Source of the DNA: SIG603 sp964369415
GTDB lineage: Bacteria > Bacillota > Clostridia > Oscillospirales > Acutalibacteraceae
DNA: 64,000 nucleotides
Direction: 5' to 3'
Assembly (NCBI GenBank): GCA_964369415.1
Contig: CAYJFP010000003.1
Span: forward strand, 62,001-126,000
Shown here: positions 1 through 8,195 of the stretch, one piece after another
Numbering within the stretch: position 1 is the stretch's first letter
Layout of the letters: each line of letters starts with the position of its first letter
Position numbers and translations under genes: made by a program
The notes under the pieces: generated by a model
Databases searched by the model: none
What the model saw: only the letters and a program-made list of their open reading frames with translations
Told to the model about the DNA's origin: nothing

Positions 1-1
1 A

Positions 2-913
2 AACGGCGACACACTAGCTGTTTTAAGTAATGCAAGCTTTGCACTTATTGATACTCATGGAGAAGAAACACTTAGCTTGAACCATAGCTTTGAAAATCCT
101 GTCATGAACTCAATCGGTGATAAATTTATTCTTTATTCACCTGGAAGCCCTGACTATACACTCATTGACTCTTCTCTAACAAGAGAAATGACTTTAGGCG
201 ATAATATAAGCAGTGCGGCGATTGCAAAAAATGGTCGATACATACTTGCTACACAGCCACAGGATAACGCCTCGGGAATTGAAGTTTATCTTAGTGATGG
301 CACTTTAAAATTTTCTTATGGATTTAACTCTTTTGTCACGGCTGTTTCTTTAAATAGTGATGCGAGTGAAGGCATGGTGGCATGTATAGACAGCAAAAAC
401 GGCGTTATGTTTACTACCCTTTATCATTTTGACTTTAATAAGGCTGACCCCTTGTCTGTTCAGACTATAGACAACACTGTCATAAGTCAAATTTATTATA
501 ATGACAGTAGTGGATATTATTTGGTCGGCGATATTTCTATGATTAACTACCATAATTCTAACTACACTACTTTTGATTATGAAGGAAAACGCCTTACAGC
601 GGTTGGATATTCTGACGAAAGGCTTGTGCTCTCGCTTTCATCCTATTCAGGGCTATCTGCATGTGATATCCATGTATTCTCACCGAATTCTCAAATGCAA
701 ACTTTCAAGGTGGAAAATGAAATAAGCTCTATCTCATCCTTCGGGGCTACTTTCTCACTTTTATCCAAAAGTACTGTTTATTCATACGATTTTAATTTAA
801 AGCTACTTGGCACTTTTGACACTAAGTACGACGCCGATTCTATCGTACTTTTAAACGAACGAGTACTTTATATTCTCTCTGCCGGACAAATAAAATATGG
901 ATATATTGAATAA
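2..913 (+). CDS. DUF5711-family beta-propeller-like protein (5' end outside window)
   Basis: The reading frame is open to the left edge, so the gene starts upstream of the window; at least 303 codons are present. A TTG codon at 77 is in frame, but the codons before it continue the same repeat-like pattern, so it is not the start. The protein is rich in short beta-strand units of the type 'ISSAAIAKNGRYILAT' and 'VTAVSLNSDASEGMVAC', as in WD40/YncE-like propellers. The family assignment rests on this pattern and on the CvpA and PgsA genes that follow. The N-terminus, where a membrane anchor would lie, is not visible. Function is unknown; it is probably an extracytoplasmic protein. Confidence 0.6.
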   Translation, partial: NGDTLAVLSNASFALIDTHGEETLSLNHSFENPVMNSIGDKFILYSPGSPDYTLIDSSLTREMTLGDNISSAAIAKNGRYILATQPQDNASGIEVYLSDGTLKFSYGFNSFVTAVSLNSDASEGMVACIDSKNGVMFTTLYHFDFNKADPLSVQTIDNTVISQIYYNDSSGYYLVGDISMINYHNSNYTTFDYEGKRLTAVGYSDERLVLSLSSYSGLSACDIHVFSPNSQMQTFKVENEISSISSFGATFSLLSKSTVYSYDFNLKLLGTFDTKYDADSIVLLNERVLYILSAGQIKYGYIE

Positions 914-972
914 ACCTATACTCATCAAGCATTATATATACTGAATATCGAAACAAATTAGCAATAAAACTC

Positions 973-1001
973 TTGTAATAATAATTTATTTATGATATAT
1001 T
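973..1001 (+). promoter_or_regulatory. Sigma-A promoter of the cvpA-pgsA unit with overlapping inverted repeat
   Basis: TTGTAA (973-978), a 17-nt spacer and TATATT (996-1001), with a TG extended -10. A perfect 10-bp inverted repeat, TTGTAATAAT (973-982) and ATTATTACAA (1005-1014), covers the -35 and the start region and could be an operator. Read by eye. Confidence 0.5.
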
Positions 1002-1048
1002 TTAATTATTACAAAATGAACTAAAAAAATACAAAAGGTGATAAAAAC

Positions 1049-1735
1049 ATGCATTATATTTTAGACGTAGTTATATTAATTATTATTTTTCTCTTTGCCT
1101 ACTCGGGTTTTAAACGTGGACTGATAAAAGCGGGTCTGACCCTTATTTCAGTTATTGCTTCCGCTGTTTTAGCAGCGTTAATCAGCAATCCCGTTTCTAC
1201 TTTTATCTACGACACTTTCGTAAAACAAGGATTAAGAGATAGAATCGCTGAATCACTTGAATCAACAAATATAAACGAAGTTGTAAATTCTCTTTTTGAT
1301 GACTTTCCGGGCGTTATCACTTCATTACTTGAAAGTAATGGGATAACAAGAGCATCTGTTTTATCTTCAGCTTCAGGCGGCGCTGACTCTGCCGCAGATT
1401 CGGTTGTAACAGCCATTTCTCCAGGATTTATCTCTATAATCAATTTCTTTGCTGTAATCGTACTGTTTATCGCATTTGTTTTACTGACTGGTTTACTCGT
1501 TTCACTCATATCAAAATCGGTAAGACTTCCTGTTCTTGCTCAGTTAGACAGCATTTTAGGCTCTGCCCTCGGCGTAGTTTTTGCCATTATAGTTTCATGG
1601 CTATTAATTTCACTTGTCGGTTTCGCCGCAGAATTTTTGCCCATCGATACCTCAAAAGCTATTTTGGATTTTATCACAAAAAGCATACTTGGTAATATTT
1701 TATACAGCTTTAACCCATTTTTCTGGGTATTTTAA
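1049..1735 (+). CDS. CvpA family membrane protein
   Basis: 228 residues with about four hydrophobic segments (roughly 5-25, 30-50, 130-152 and 175-200) and a polar stretch between the second and third. The start 'DVVILIIIFLFAYSGFKRG' is the CvpA pattern of an N-terminal helix followed by a Gly-Phe-Lys-Arg-Gly turn. CvpA/colicin V production proteins are inner-membrane proteins whose molecular role is poorly defined; several affect envelope integrity. The start has AAAGGTG eight bases upstream. It is followed after 27 bases by pgsA, so the two are probably cotranscribed. Confidence 0.75.
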   Translation: MHYILDVVILIIIFLFAYSGFKRGLIKAGLTLISVIASAVLAALISNPVSTFIYDTFVKQGLRDRIAESLESTNINEVVNSLFDDFPGVITSLLESNGITRASVLSSASGGADSAADSVVTAISPGFISIINFFAVIVLFIAFVLLTGLLVSLISKSVRLPVLAQLDSILGSALGVVFAIIVSWLLISLVGFAAEFLPIDTSKAILDFITKSILGNILYSFNPFFWVF

Positions 1736-1762
1736 TTTCAACATTGGTAAGGATTTGATTTT

Positions 1763-2374
1763 ATGAATGCTAAAAAGCGAAATCAAAATTTAACAGTGCC
1801 AAACTTTCTTTCTGTATTCAGAATAATAATTGCACCTATCTTTGCATATTATTTTGTTATGGATAACTTACCTGTGGCTATTTCTCTAATTTTAGTTTCA
1901 GCATTTAGTGATTTTATCGATGGTTTCATCGCAAGAAAATTTAATCAAATAACAGAGCTTGGCAAAATTCTTGACCCTTTTGCCGATAAACTTACACAAA
2001 TTTCAGTCGGAATCAGCCTTGCTATTAAATTTAAATTTTTAATTCCAATACTAATCATCTTTTTAGTTAAGGAAGTTAGCATGGTAATTTTAGCCTCGGT
2101 GCTTATAAAAAGAATGAAGAAACCTTGTCCCGCTAAATGGTACGGAAAGGTTTCAACCGCTCTTTTTTACTTATCGGTTTCAGTAATTGTTCTTCTTTAT
2201 TACTTAAACGTCGGCAAAGACATCTTGCTTTACACCTCGGTCTCAATGCTTTCAGTCACCGCTGTTATGATGATTTATTCAGCAATTTCTTACTTCGCCA
2301 TTTTTCGGCATATATTAAATTCAGACAGCAAATCTCATGTATTTAACTTAAAAAAAGAAATAACTACCAAGTAA
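1763..2374 (+). CDS. pgsA: CDP-diacylglycerol--glycerol-3-phosphate 3-phosphatidyltransferase
   Basis: 203 residues, an integral membrane CDP-alcohol phosphatidyltransferase. The full family motif D-x2-DG-x2-AR-x8-G-x3-D-x3-D is present as D50, D53, G54, A57, R58, G67, D71 and D75. PgsA makes phosphatidylglycerol phosphate from CDP-diacylglycerol and glycerol-3-phosphate, the committed step to phosphatidylglycerol and cardiolipin. The short N-terminus ('LTVPNFLSVFRIIIAPIFAY') is typical of Firmicute PgsA, although related CDP-alcohol transferases with other acceptors cannot be excluded from sequence alone. The start has AAGGA 9 bases upstream. Confidence 0.8.
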   Translation: MNAKKRNQNLTVPNFLSVFRIIIAPIFAYYFVMDNLPVAISLILVSAFSDFIDGFIARKFNQITELGKILDPFADKLTQISVGISLAIKFKFLIPILIIFLVKEVSMVILASVLIKRMKKPCPAKWYGKVSTALFYLSVSVIVLLYYLNVGKDILLYTSVSMLSVTAVMMIYSAISYFAIFRHILNSDSKSHVFNLKKEITTK

Positions 2375-2386
2375 AACTTTCCTTAA

Positions 2387-2415
2387 TTCTTAATTATTAA
2401 TAAGTTGTTTATACT
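2387..2415 (+). promoter_or_regulatory. Candidate promoter of clpE
   Basis: TTCTTA (2387-2392), 17-nt spacer, TATACT (2410-2415). The -35 is weak. Transcription would start near 2421, exactly at the 5' arm of the folded element at 2420-2484. Confidence 0.35.
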
Positions 2416-2419
2416 TTTT

Positions 2420-2484
2420 TGCCACCTTTGGTGTATATTATAAGAAGATGGTATCCTCTTTGATGATTACACTGGTAGGTGGCA
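2420..2484 (+). ncRNA. Structured 5' leader element upstream of clpE (candidate)
   Basis: Three nested helices stack in 65 nt. TGCCACCT (2420-2427) pairs with AGGTGGCA (2477-2484). GTGTA (2431-2435) pairs with TACAC (2468-2472). AAGAAGAT (2442-2449) pairs with ATCCTCTT (2453-2460) with one mismatch. Internal loops lie between the helices (2428-2430/2473-2476 and 2436-2441/2461-2467). No run of T follows, so it is not a terminator. I do not recognise an Rfam family; it could be a cis-regulator or a 5'-end stabiliser. Confidence 0.4.
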
Positions 2485-2512
2485 TTACTGATTTTATACT
2501 ATTTTAAAACAT

Positions 2513-2528
2513 TCTCTTTAAAAAGAGA
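2513..2528 (+). repeat. Perfect inverted repeat in the clpE leader
   Basis: TCTCTTT (2513-2519) and AAAGAGA (2522-2528) around AA. The arms are palindromic, so this is either a small hairpin or a protein-binding site. It does not match the CtsR heptad repeat that usually controls clp genes. Confidence 0.35.
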
Positions 2529-2549
2529 TTTACTTTAATACGATTTTAT

Positions 2550-2564
2550 GCCGCTAAGTGCGGC
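2550..2564 (+). promoter_or_regulatory. GC hairpin just upstream of the clpE ribosome binding site
   Basis: GCCGC (2550-2554), loop TAAGT, GCGGC (2560-2564). It ends six bases before GGAG (2570-2573), which is the likely Shine-Dalgarno for ATG at 2580. Confidence 0.35.
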
Positions 2565-2579
2565 GGAATGGAGCATTTT

Positions 2580-4829
2580 ATGATGAAATTATGTTCAAGG
2601 TGTAAAAAGCGTCCGGCAGTGGTATTTATAGCACAAACTAACGATGCTAATCCCAGTGACGGCGGTCTGTGCCTTGTTTGCGCTAAAGAACTCGGTATCA
2701 AGCCTGTTAACGATATTATGAAACAAATGGGCATTACCGATGAAATGTTTGATGCAATGAGCGAAGAAATGGCAGCTTTAATGCCACTTTCTGATGAAGA
2801 TGACGACGATGACTTTTCACCCGGTGGCTCTTTAGCCTTGCCTATTGAGCAGCTTTTTGGGGCTAATCCCGAGAAAAAAAGTGATGTTAAATCGGAGAAA
2901 AAAGATTTTCACAAGTCGAAAAAGAAGCATATTCAAAATTATTGTACCGACCTTACTGCAAAGGCTAGAAGAGGCGAACTTGACAACATTATCGGCCGTG
3001 AAAGAGAAATTGAAAGAGTTGTTCAAATCCTTTCAAGAAGGACAAAGAACAACCCTTGTTTAATCGGTGAACCAGGTGTCGGTAAAACAGCTGTTGCTGA
3101 AGGTCTTGCCCTTAGAATTGCAAGCGGTGATGTGCCTAAAAAGCTAAAGGATAAAGAAGTTGAGCTTTTAGACCTCACTTCACTTGTAGCGGGCACTCAG
3201 TTTAGAGGCCAATTCGAGAGCCGAATTAAAGGTCTTATCGAAGAAGTTAAGCAGTGTGGAAACATTATTTTATTTGTAGACGAGGTTCATAATCTAGTTG
3301 GAACAGGCGACTCTGAAGGCGGAATGAACGCCGCTAATATCCTTAAGCCAGCCTTATCTAGAGGTGAAATTCAAGTTGTCGGCGCAACTACTTTTAACGA
3401 ATACAGAAAATATATCGAAAAAGACAGCGCACTTGAAAGACGTTTTCAGCCTGTAACTATCAATGAGCCATCACTTGAAGAGGCTTGTGAAGTTATTTTA
3501 GGAATCAAAAACTACTATGAAAGCTATCACAAGGTTAAAGTCAGCGATAAAATTGCAAAAAGAATAGTGGTTTTATCTGAAAGATATATCAGTGACAGAT
3601 TTTTACCAGATAAGGCTATCGACCTTTTGGACGAAGCTTGTACTTGTGCTGCCCTTAGAAACAAAGACCTTGAAATTTACGAAAATTTAAGAGACGAAAT
3701 CTCCTCTTTAAGGCTTAAAGAACAAGACATCGAAAGCTCTGAAGAGCCCGACTACGAGGTACTAGCCACCACAAGGTATCAATTATCAAGCAAGGAGCAA
3801 AGCCTACTTGAAATTGACATGGATAAAGTTTATGCCGATGTAAAAGAGGAAGACCTTGCCTATGTTATCGAATTATGGACGGGAATTCCAGCTACAAAAA
3901 TTCAAAAAAGTGATTTAGGGAAACTTTCTGATATTGAAAAACAAATTTCATCTAAAATTATTGGTCAAGATGAAGCTGTTTCGGCTATAAGCGCTGCTAT
4001 TAGAAGAAGTAGAGTACAGCTTAGCCCAAGAAAACATCCCGCTTCTTTCATATTTGTAGGCCCTACAGGAACAGGTAAAACCGAGCTTGTAAGAGTGCTT
4101 TCAAAAGAGCTTTTCGACAGTCCAGAAACGATGATAAGGCTTGACATGTCTGAATTTATGGAGAAGCACTCCGTTTCTAAAATTATAGGCTCTCCCCCAG
4201 GTTACGTCGGATACGACGAAGCAGGACAGCTTACTGAAAAAGTTCGTAGACACCCGTATTCCGTCATACTCTTTGATGAAATTGAAAAAGCACATCCCGA
4301 TGTTATGAACATCTTGCTTCAAATTCTTGACGAGGGTAGAATAACAGATGCACACGGAAGAACTGTTAACTTTGAGAACACAATCATAATAATGACTTCA
4401 AATGCGGGAAGCAATAGTAAAGAAAATTCACTAGGATTTAACAAGAGCAGTGACGATATGAGCCGTGAAAAGGCTATGAAGGGTCTTCGTGATTTCCTTC
4501 GTCCTGAGTTTATCAGCCGTATAGATGAAATTGTTATTTTTAGACCTCTAAGCGAAGAAGATTACGCTGAAATAGCGGCACTTATCCTAAACGAATATGT
4601 CGATTCTTTAAAAGAAAAGGACATCACTTTAAAATTCAGTGATAAAAGTTGCAAACTGCTTGCTAAAAAATCAATTAATGGCAAAAGCGGCGCCAGAGAC
4701 CTTAAAAATAATATCCGAAGAATGGTCGAAGATAAAATTGCCACTTTGATTGTTGAAAAAGGCGAAGAGAGCATTGATGGAATTAGTGTAGAAGTAAGCA
4801 AGGATGAAATTGTTTTGAAAACATTATAA
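2580..4829 (+). CDS. clpE: Clp ATPase with N-terminal zinc finger (ClpE-type Hsp100 unfoldase)
   Basis: 749 residues from ATG 2580, chosen because GGAG at 2570-2573 has a 6-base spacing; an in-frame ATG at 2568 has only a poor GGCGG site. The N-terminus carries Cys5, Cys8, Cys31 and Cys34, a zinc finger as in ClpE and unlike the double Clp-N repeat of ClpC. Two AAA+ modules follow, with Walker A GEPGVGKT at about 163-170 and GPTGTGKT at about 494-501, separated by a short M-like coiled segment. A Leu-Gly-Phe loop after the second Walker B probably docks ClpP. The protein unfolds substrates for ClpP during stress. No CtsR operator is visible upstream; three RNA/DNA structures lie in the leader instead. 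ClpC-like naming is the alternative. Confidence 0.8.
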   Translation: MMKLCSRCKKRPAVVFIAQTNDANPSDGGLCLVCAKELGIKPVNDIMKQMGITDEMFDAMSEEMAALMPLSDEDDDDDFSPGGSLALPIEQLFGANPEKKSDVKSEKKDFHKSKKKHIQNYCTDLTAKARRGELDNIIGREREIERVVQILSRRTKNNPCLIGEPGVGKTAVAEGLALRIASGDVPKKLKDKEVELLDLTSLVAGTQFRGQFESRIKGLIEEVKQCGNIILFVDEVHNLVGTGDSEGGMNAANILKPALSRGEIQVVGATTFNEYRKYIEKDSALERRFQPVTINEPSLEEACEVILGIKNYYESYHKVKVSDKIAKRIVVLSERYISDRFLPDKAIDLLDEACTCAALRNKDLEIYENLRDEISSLRLKEQDIESSEEPDYEVLATTRYQLSSKEQSLLEIDMDKVYADVKEEDLAYVIELWTGIPATKIQKSDLGKLSDIEKQISSKIIGQDEAVSAISAAIRRSRVQLSPRKHPASFIFVGPTGTGKTELVRVLSKELFDSPETMIRLDMSEFMEKHSVSKIIGSPPGYVGYDEAGQLTEKVRRHPYSVILFDEIEKAHPDVMNILLQILDEGRITDAHGRTVNFENTIIIMTSNAGSNSKENSLGFNKSSDDMSREKAMKGLRDFLRPEFISRIDEIVIFRPLSEEDYAEIAALILNEYVDSLKEKDITLKFSDKSCKLLAKKSINGKSGARDLKNNIRRMVEDKIATLIVEKGEESIDGISVEVSKDEIVLKTL

Positions 4830-4842
4830 AGGAGTCTTAACT

Positions 4843-5802
4843 ATGGCAGTCAAACTTGGAATTATAGGCCCTGGCGGAATAGCAAACGCCTTTGCAAACG
4901 GAGTAAAACTATGCGAAAACATAGAAATAATCGCAGCGGCTTCAAGGGATAAAAAAAGAGCTGTGGACTTTTGTCAAAAGCATTCTATTAAGAATGCCTA
5001 CGGCTCTTATGAAGAAATGCTTGATAACCCTGAAATCGACGGAGTTTATATTTCCACTGTCCATATAAACCACTATGAGCTTACAAAACTTTGCCTTTTA
5101 AAAGGCAAATCTGTAATTTGTGAAAAGCCCTTTGTCTTAGAGCCTTCACACGTTAAAGAGTTAAGTTTGCTTGCCAAAGAGAAAAATCTTTCTCTTATGG
5201 AAGCGATGTGGACTAGATTTTTGCCCGGAATTATCAAGGCAAAAGAATGGGTAAAGGATGGCAAAATTGGCGAAGTTAAATACATGGAATTCAGTTTTGG
5301 ATTTAATGCCCAGTTTGACCCTAACGCAAGACTTTTCAACAAAGATTTAGCTGGCGGTGCCCTTTATGACGTGGGTACATATGTAATCGAAACCGCACTG
5401 CTTTTTGCCGATTCACCTGTTAAAAACTCCACTTTGCTTAAGACTACTGGTGCTTCAGGAGTTGATGAAGTTACGATTATCGGCTTAGAGTTTGAAAGCG
5501 GCGCTCTTGCAAATTTAAGTTGTGCCATAAGCTGTAAAACTCGTCAAGAAGCGTATGTTTACGGAACTGACGGCTATATTAAACTTCCAAGATTTTGGAG
5601 CTGTACCGAACCAGTTTTGTACGATGAAAACGATGTAATCACAGAAGAATTTAAGGCAAATTATGAAAATGCATACGATGGATTTAAATTTGAGATAGAG
5701 CATTTTGCTCACCTGATTGAAAACAGAATCACTGAAAGTGAACTGATTACTTTTGAGGAAAATATTTCTTGTACGGAAATATATGAAAAATTAGGTCTAT
5801 AA
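4843..5802 (+). CDS. Gfo/Idh/MocA family NAD(P)-dependent oxidoreductase
   Basis: 319 residues. The N-terminal Rossmann fold starts 'LGIIGPGGIAN' (res 4-14), and the family EKP motif appears in 'VICEKPFVLEP', whose Lys is the usual catalytic residue. The C-terminal half is the GFO_IDH_MocA alpha/beta domain. Family members oxidise or reduce sugars, inositols or related alcohols; the substrate cannot be read here. The gene starts 14 bases after clpE with AAGGAG, so it is probably cotranscribed with it, although no functional link is obvious. The length is slightly short for the family but complete. Confidence 0.75.
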   Translation: MAVKLGIIGPGGIANAFANGVKLCENIEIIAAASRDKKRAVDFCQKHSIKNAYGSYEEMLDNPEIDGVYISTVHINHYELTKLCLLKGKSVICEKPFVLEPSHVKELSLLAKEKNLSLMEAMWTRFLPGIIKAKEWVKDGKIGEVKYMEFSFGFNAQFDPNARLFNKDLAGGALYDVGTYVIETALLFADSPVKNSTLLKTTGASGVDEVTIIGLEFESGALANLSCAISCKTRQEAYVYGTDGYIKLPRFWSCTEPVLYDENDVITEEFKANYENAYDGFKFEIEHFAHLIENRITESELITFEENISCTEIYEKLGL

Positions 5803-5851
5803 TAAACAATTAATTTGTTTTTTGTTTAAAAAAAATTCTTAAATATATGTT

Positions 5852-5887
5852 AAAATCGGGTTATATTTTATGACTCGATTTTTATTT
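5852..5887 (+). terminator. Rho-independent terminator after the Gfo/Idh/MocA gene
   Basis: AAAATCGGGT (5852-5861) pairs with ACTCGATTTT (5873-5882) including one G-U pair, followed by a T-rich run. It lies 22 bases before the next start, so it also works as a boundary for the 5910 gene. Confidence 0.5.
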
Positions 5888-5909
5888 TGAACTAGAAGGA
5901 TAGGTTTTT

Positions 5910-6650
5910 ATGGCAAGAGAAAGATATTTATTAAACGACGACACCGAAGAAGGCATACACAGTAACATCATTACCCTTGACAATAACAAGGACAAGTTTA
6001 AGAACTGGTGGCATTATCACTACAAACTTTTATTGATAATTATTGCCGCTGTAATTGTGGTAGTTTACTCTGTTATTTCAATTTTGAACACGGTAAGACC
6101 TGATTACAGCATTGGATACATGAGTAGGCAGTACATAATGCCAGAGCTTGAATCTTATATTGAAAATGAGCTTGCGGCATATGGCGAAGACTTAAACGGC
6201 GACGGACAAGTTATCGTTCACATAAGTAATTACTACATGGGCACTGGCGATACTACCGATTCTGATTCGATGGCGGCAATTCAGGCTTCAGCAGTTAAAA
6301 TGGCTTCTGACCTTAGCGAAGGCACAAGTGTCCTTTGGCTTCACGACTTATTCGGCTACGATTATATGACTTCAGGTGGTGAAGATACTAATCTTTTTGT
6401 TGATTTTGCTGATGGTGAAGACCCTAAAATGATTTACTGGGAGGATGTTTCTGCCCTAAATAATCTTGACTACACTGCATACGATGAAATGCTTGGCGAA
6501 ACTTACGACTATGAGTTATCTCTTCAAAATCTTAGACTTTCTATCAGAAGTTTAAGCGGTAATTTTGCCAATAAAGACGGAAGTGATGAAACCTACAAGG
6601 CAAATCAAGAGTTTTTAGATAGACTTCTTACCGATACTAAGTTAAATTAA
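5910..6650 (+). CDS. Single-pass membrane protein of unknown function
   Basis: 246 residues that I do not recognise. A charged N-terminal tail of about 38 residues ('NWWHYHYKL' at its end) precedes one transmembrane helix at about 39-59, followed by an extracytoplasmic domain of about 185 residues. The outer domain is acidic and contains runs such as 'LNGDGQVIVHISNYYMG', which superficially resembles a DxDG loop but is not a complete EF-hand. The start has AGAAGGATAGG upstream. It sits between a terminator (5852-5887) and its own downstream promoter region, so it appears to be monocistronic. Confidence 0.6.
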   Translation: MARERYLLNDDTEEGIHSNIITLDNNKDKFKNWWHYHYKLLLIIIAAVIVVVYSVISILNTVRPDYSIGYMSRQYIMPELESYIENELAAYGEDLNGDGQVIVHISNYYMGTGDTTDSDSMAAIQASAVKMASDLSEGTSVLWLHDLFGYDYMTSGGEDTNLFVDFADGEDPKMIYWEDVSALNNLDYTAYDEMLGETYDYELSLQNLRLSIRSLSGNFANKDGSDETYKANQEFLDRLLTDTKLN

Positions 6651-6651
6651 T

Positions 6652-6680
6652 TTGAAATTTGCACTTAGATATGATAAAAT
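6652..6680 (+). promoter_or_regulatory. Promoter of the methyltransferase-ABC exporter operon
   Basis: TTGAAA (6652-6657), 17-nt spacer, TAAAAT (6675-6680), with TATGA in front of the -10. The same TATGATAAAAT string occurs in the promoters at 36237-36265 and 55830-55858. Confidence 0.55.
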
Positions 6681-6708
6681 AAATTCATAAATTTATAGTA
6701 GGTGACTT

Positions 6709-7290
6709 ATGAGCCATTATTTTATTAAAGATGAAAACCTTAAATCGGACAGAAAAAATTTAGACTATTTTATAGGCGGAAATAAATTAATTTTCACAAC
6801 CGATTCTGGAATTTTTTCTAAAGACAGTATCGACTATGCTTCGGATTTATTTGTTCAAAATGTACCTAATTTAAACGGAAAAACCCTTGATTTAGGCTGC
6901 GGCTACGGTTTTATAGGCATTGCCCTTAGCAAGCTTTATGACATTGATTTGATTCAGTCGGACGTAAATCCCTTAGCGACTGAACTAAGTGAAATTAACT
7001 GCAAGCAAAATGACGTTAAATCTAAAATTATCCTCTCAGATTGTTTTGAAAATATTGATGAAAAATTTGATAATATTCTTCTCAATCCTCCGATACATGC
7101 TGGAAAATCCATTACTTATAAAATGTACGAAGAGGCTAAGAATCACCTTAATGAAGGCGGTCGTTTTTTTGTCGTAACACTAAAAAAGCACGGTGCACAA
7201 AGCACTTATAAAAAACTACTCGAAGTTTTTGAAAACTGTGAAGAAATTTACAAGAAAAAGGGATATCACATCTTTTCTTGTAAATTCTAA
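6709..7290 (+). CDS. RsmC-like class I SAM methyltransferase
   Basis: 193 residues. SAM-binding motif I is 'LDLGCGYGFIG' at about 63-73, and the catalytic motif IV is NPPIHAGK at about 127-134, the NPPxH form found in 16S rRNA m2G methyltransferase RsmC/RlmG-type enzymes. Firmicute proteins of this length usually carry only the C-terminal catalytic half of RsmC, as here. The likely substrate is the exocyclic amine of guanine in rRNA; tRNA or another target is possible. AGGTGA precedes the ATG. It is first in an operon with the ABC exporter genes. Confidence 0.7.
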   Translation: MSHYFIKDENLKSDRKNLDYFIGGNKLIFTTDSGIFSKDSIDYASDLFVQNVPNLNGKTLDLGCGYGFIGIALSKLYDIDLIQSDVNPLATELSEINCKQNDVKSKIILSDCFENIDEKFDNILLNPPIHAGKSITYKMYEEAKNHLNEGGRFFVVTLKKHGAQSTYKKLLEVFENCEEIYKKKGYHIFSCKF

Positions 7291-7313
7291 AATTTATTTT
7301 GCGGGGTAAATTT

Positions 7314-8195
7314 ATGATTCAAACTAAAAATTTAAGTTTGATTTACAAAAGTGGAAAAGGCATTTTCGATATTAATTTACATTTAAAAAAAGCTAGTGTA
7401 ACAGGTTATTTAGGACCTAACGGAGCCGGAAAAACAACCACTATTAGAGTCCTTATGGGCTTTATGAAATCTCAGTCAGGACAGTGTAGTATAAATGGTC
7501 TTGACTGTTTTTTAAACTCTGATATTATCAAAAATAGTGTCGGATACATCCCTGGTGAAATTTCCTTTTTGCAGTCTATGACTTGTAGAGAGCATCTAAA
7601 ATATATAGCGGATCTAAGAAAAATCAAGGATACTTCTCTGATGAATAGTCTTATAGATAGATTTGACTTAGACACTAAAGGTAATATTAAAAATTTCTCA
7701 AAAGGAATGAAGCAAAAGGTCTGTATTGTAAGCGCATTTATGCATAATCCAGATGTTTTGATTTTAGATGAGCCCACTAGCGGACTTGATCCCCTAATGC
7801 AAAATGAGTTTACTAAGCTTATTTTAGAAGAAAAACGAAATGGTAAAACAATTTTAATGTCTAGCCATATTTTTGAAGAAGTAGAAAAAACAGCCGATGA
7901 AATAGTTATGATAAAAGACGGCAGAATTGTTAAAAACACCGATATTGCAAGCCTTAATTCTTCTAGAAATAAAATTTTCACTGTAAAAACTTTAGATACT
8001 TCATATATTGAAACACTGCCTTTTCCTTGTGTTAGAATTGGTGAAAACGAATATGAATCATCTGTTAAACAAGCTGAAATTGATGCATTTGTAAAGGCTA
8101 TTTCACAAATTAAGCTTTTAAACCTAAATGTAAAAGAGCAAAGTCTTGAGGACATCTTTTTTAATCTGTATAAAGCGGAGGGAAAAGATGAATAA
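7314..8195 (+). CDS. ABC transporter ATP-binding protein
   Basis: 293 residues from ATG 7314, chosen because GGGG at 7303-7306 lies 7 bases upstream; an in-frame TTG at 7299 has no site. Walker A is GPNGAGKTT, the signature is 'FSKGMKQK' and Walker B is 'VLILDEPTSGLDP', followed by an H-loop in 'MSSHIFEE'. The C-terminal 80 residues are the regulatory extension of the CcmA/drug-export subfamily. It pairs with the permease whose start overlaps its end by 8 bases. Together they form an ABC-2 type exporter; the substrate is unknown. Confidence 0.85.
   Translation: MIQTKNLSLIYKSGKGIFDINLHLKKASVTGYLGPNGAGKTTTIRVLMGFMKSQSGQCSINGLDCFLNSDIIKNSVGYIPGEISFLQSMTCREHLKYIADLRKIKDTSLMNSLIDRFDLDTKGNIKNFSKGMKQKVCIVSAFMHNPDVLILDEPTSGLDPLMQNEFTKLILEEKRNGKTILMSSHIFEEVEKTADEIVMIKDGRIVKNTDIASLNSSRNKIFTVKTLDTSYIETLPFPCVRIGENEYESSVKQAEIDAFVKAISQIKLLNLNVKEQSLEDIFFNLYKAEGKDE

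Noticed and set aside
1207..1509. 100-codon minus-strand frame within cvpA
   Set aside because: It lies inside an established gene in the opposite direction, with no start site.
2420..2484. Fluoride (crcB) riboswitch upstream of clpE
   Set aside because: GATGGTATCC and TGATGATTACAC look like parts of the crcB consensus, but the P3 helix and the conserved AAAC are missing and the pairings differ. I keep it as an unknown structured element.
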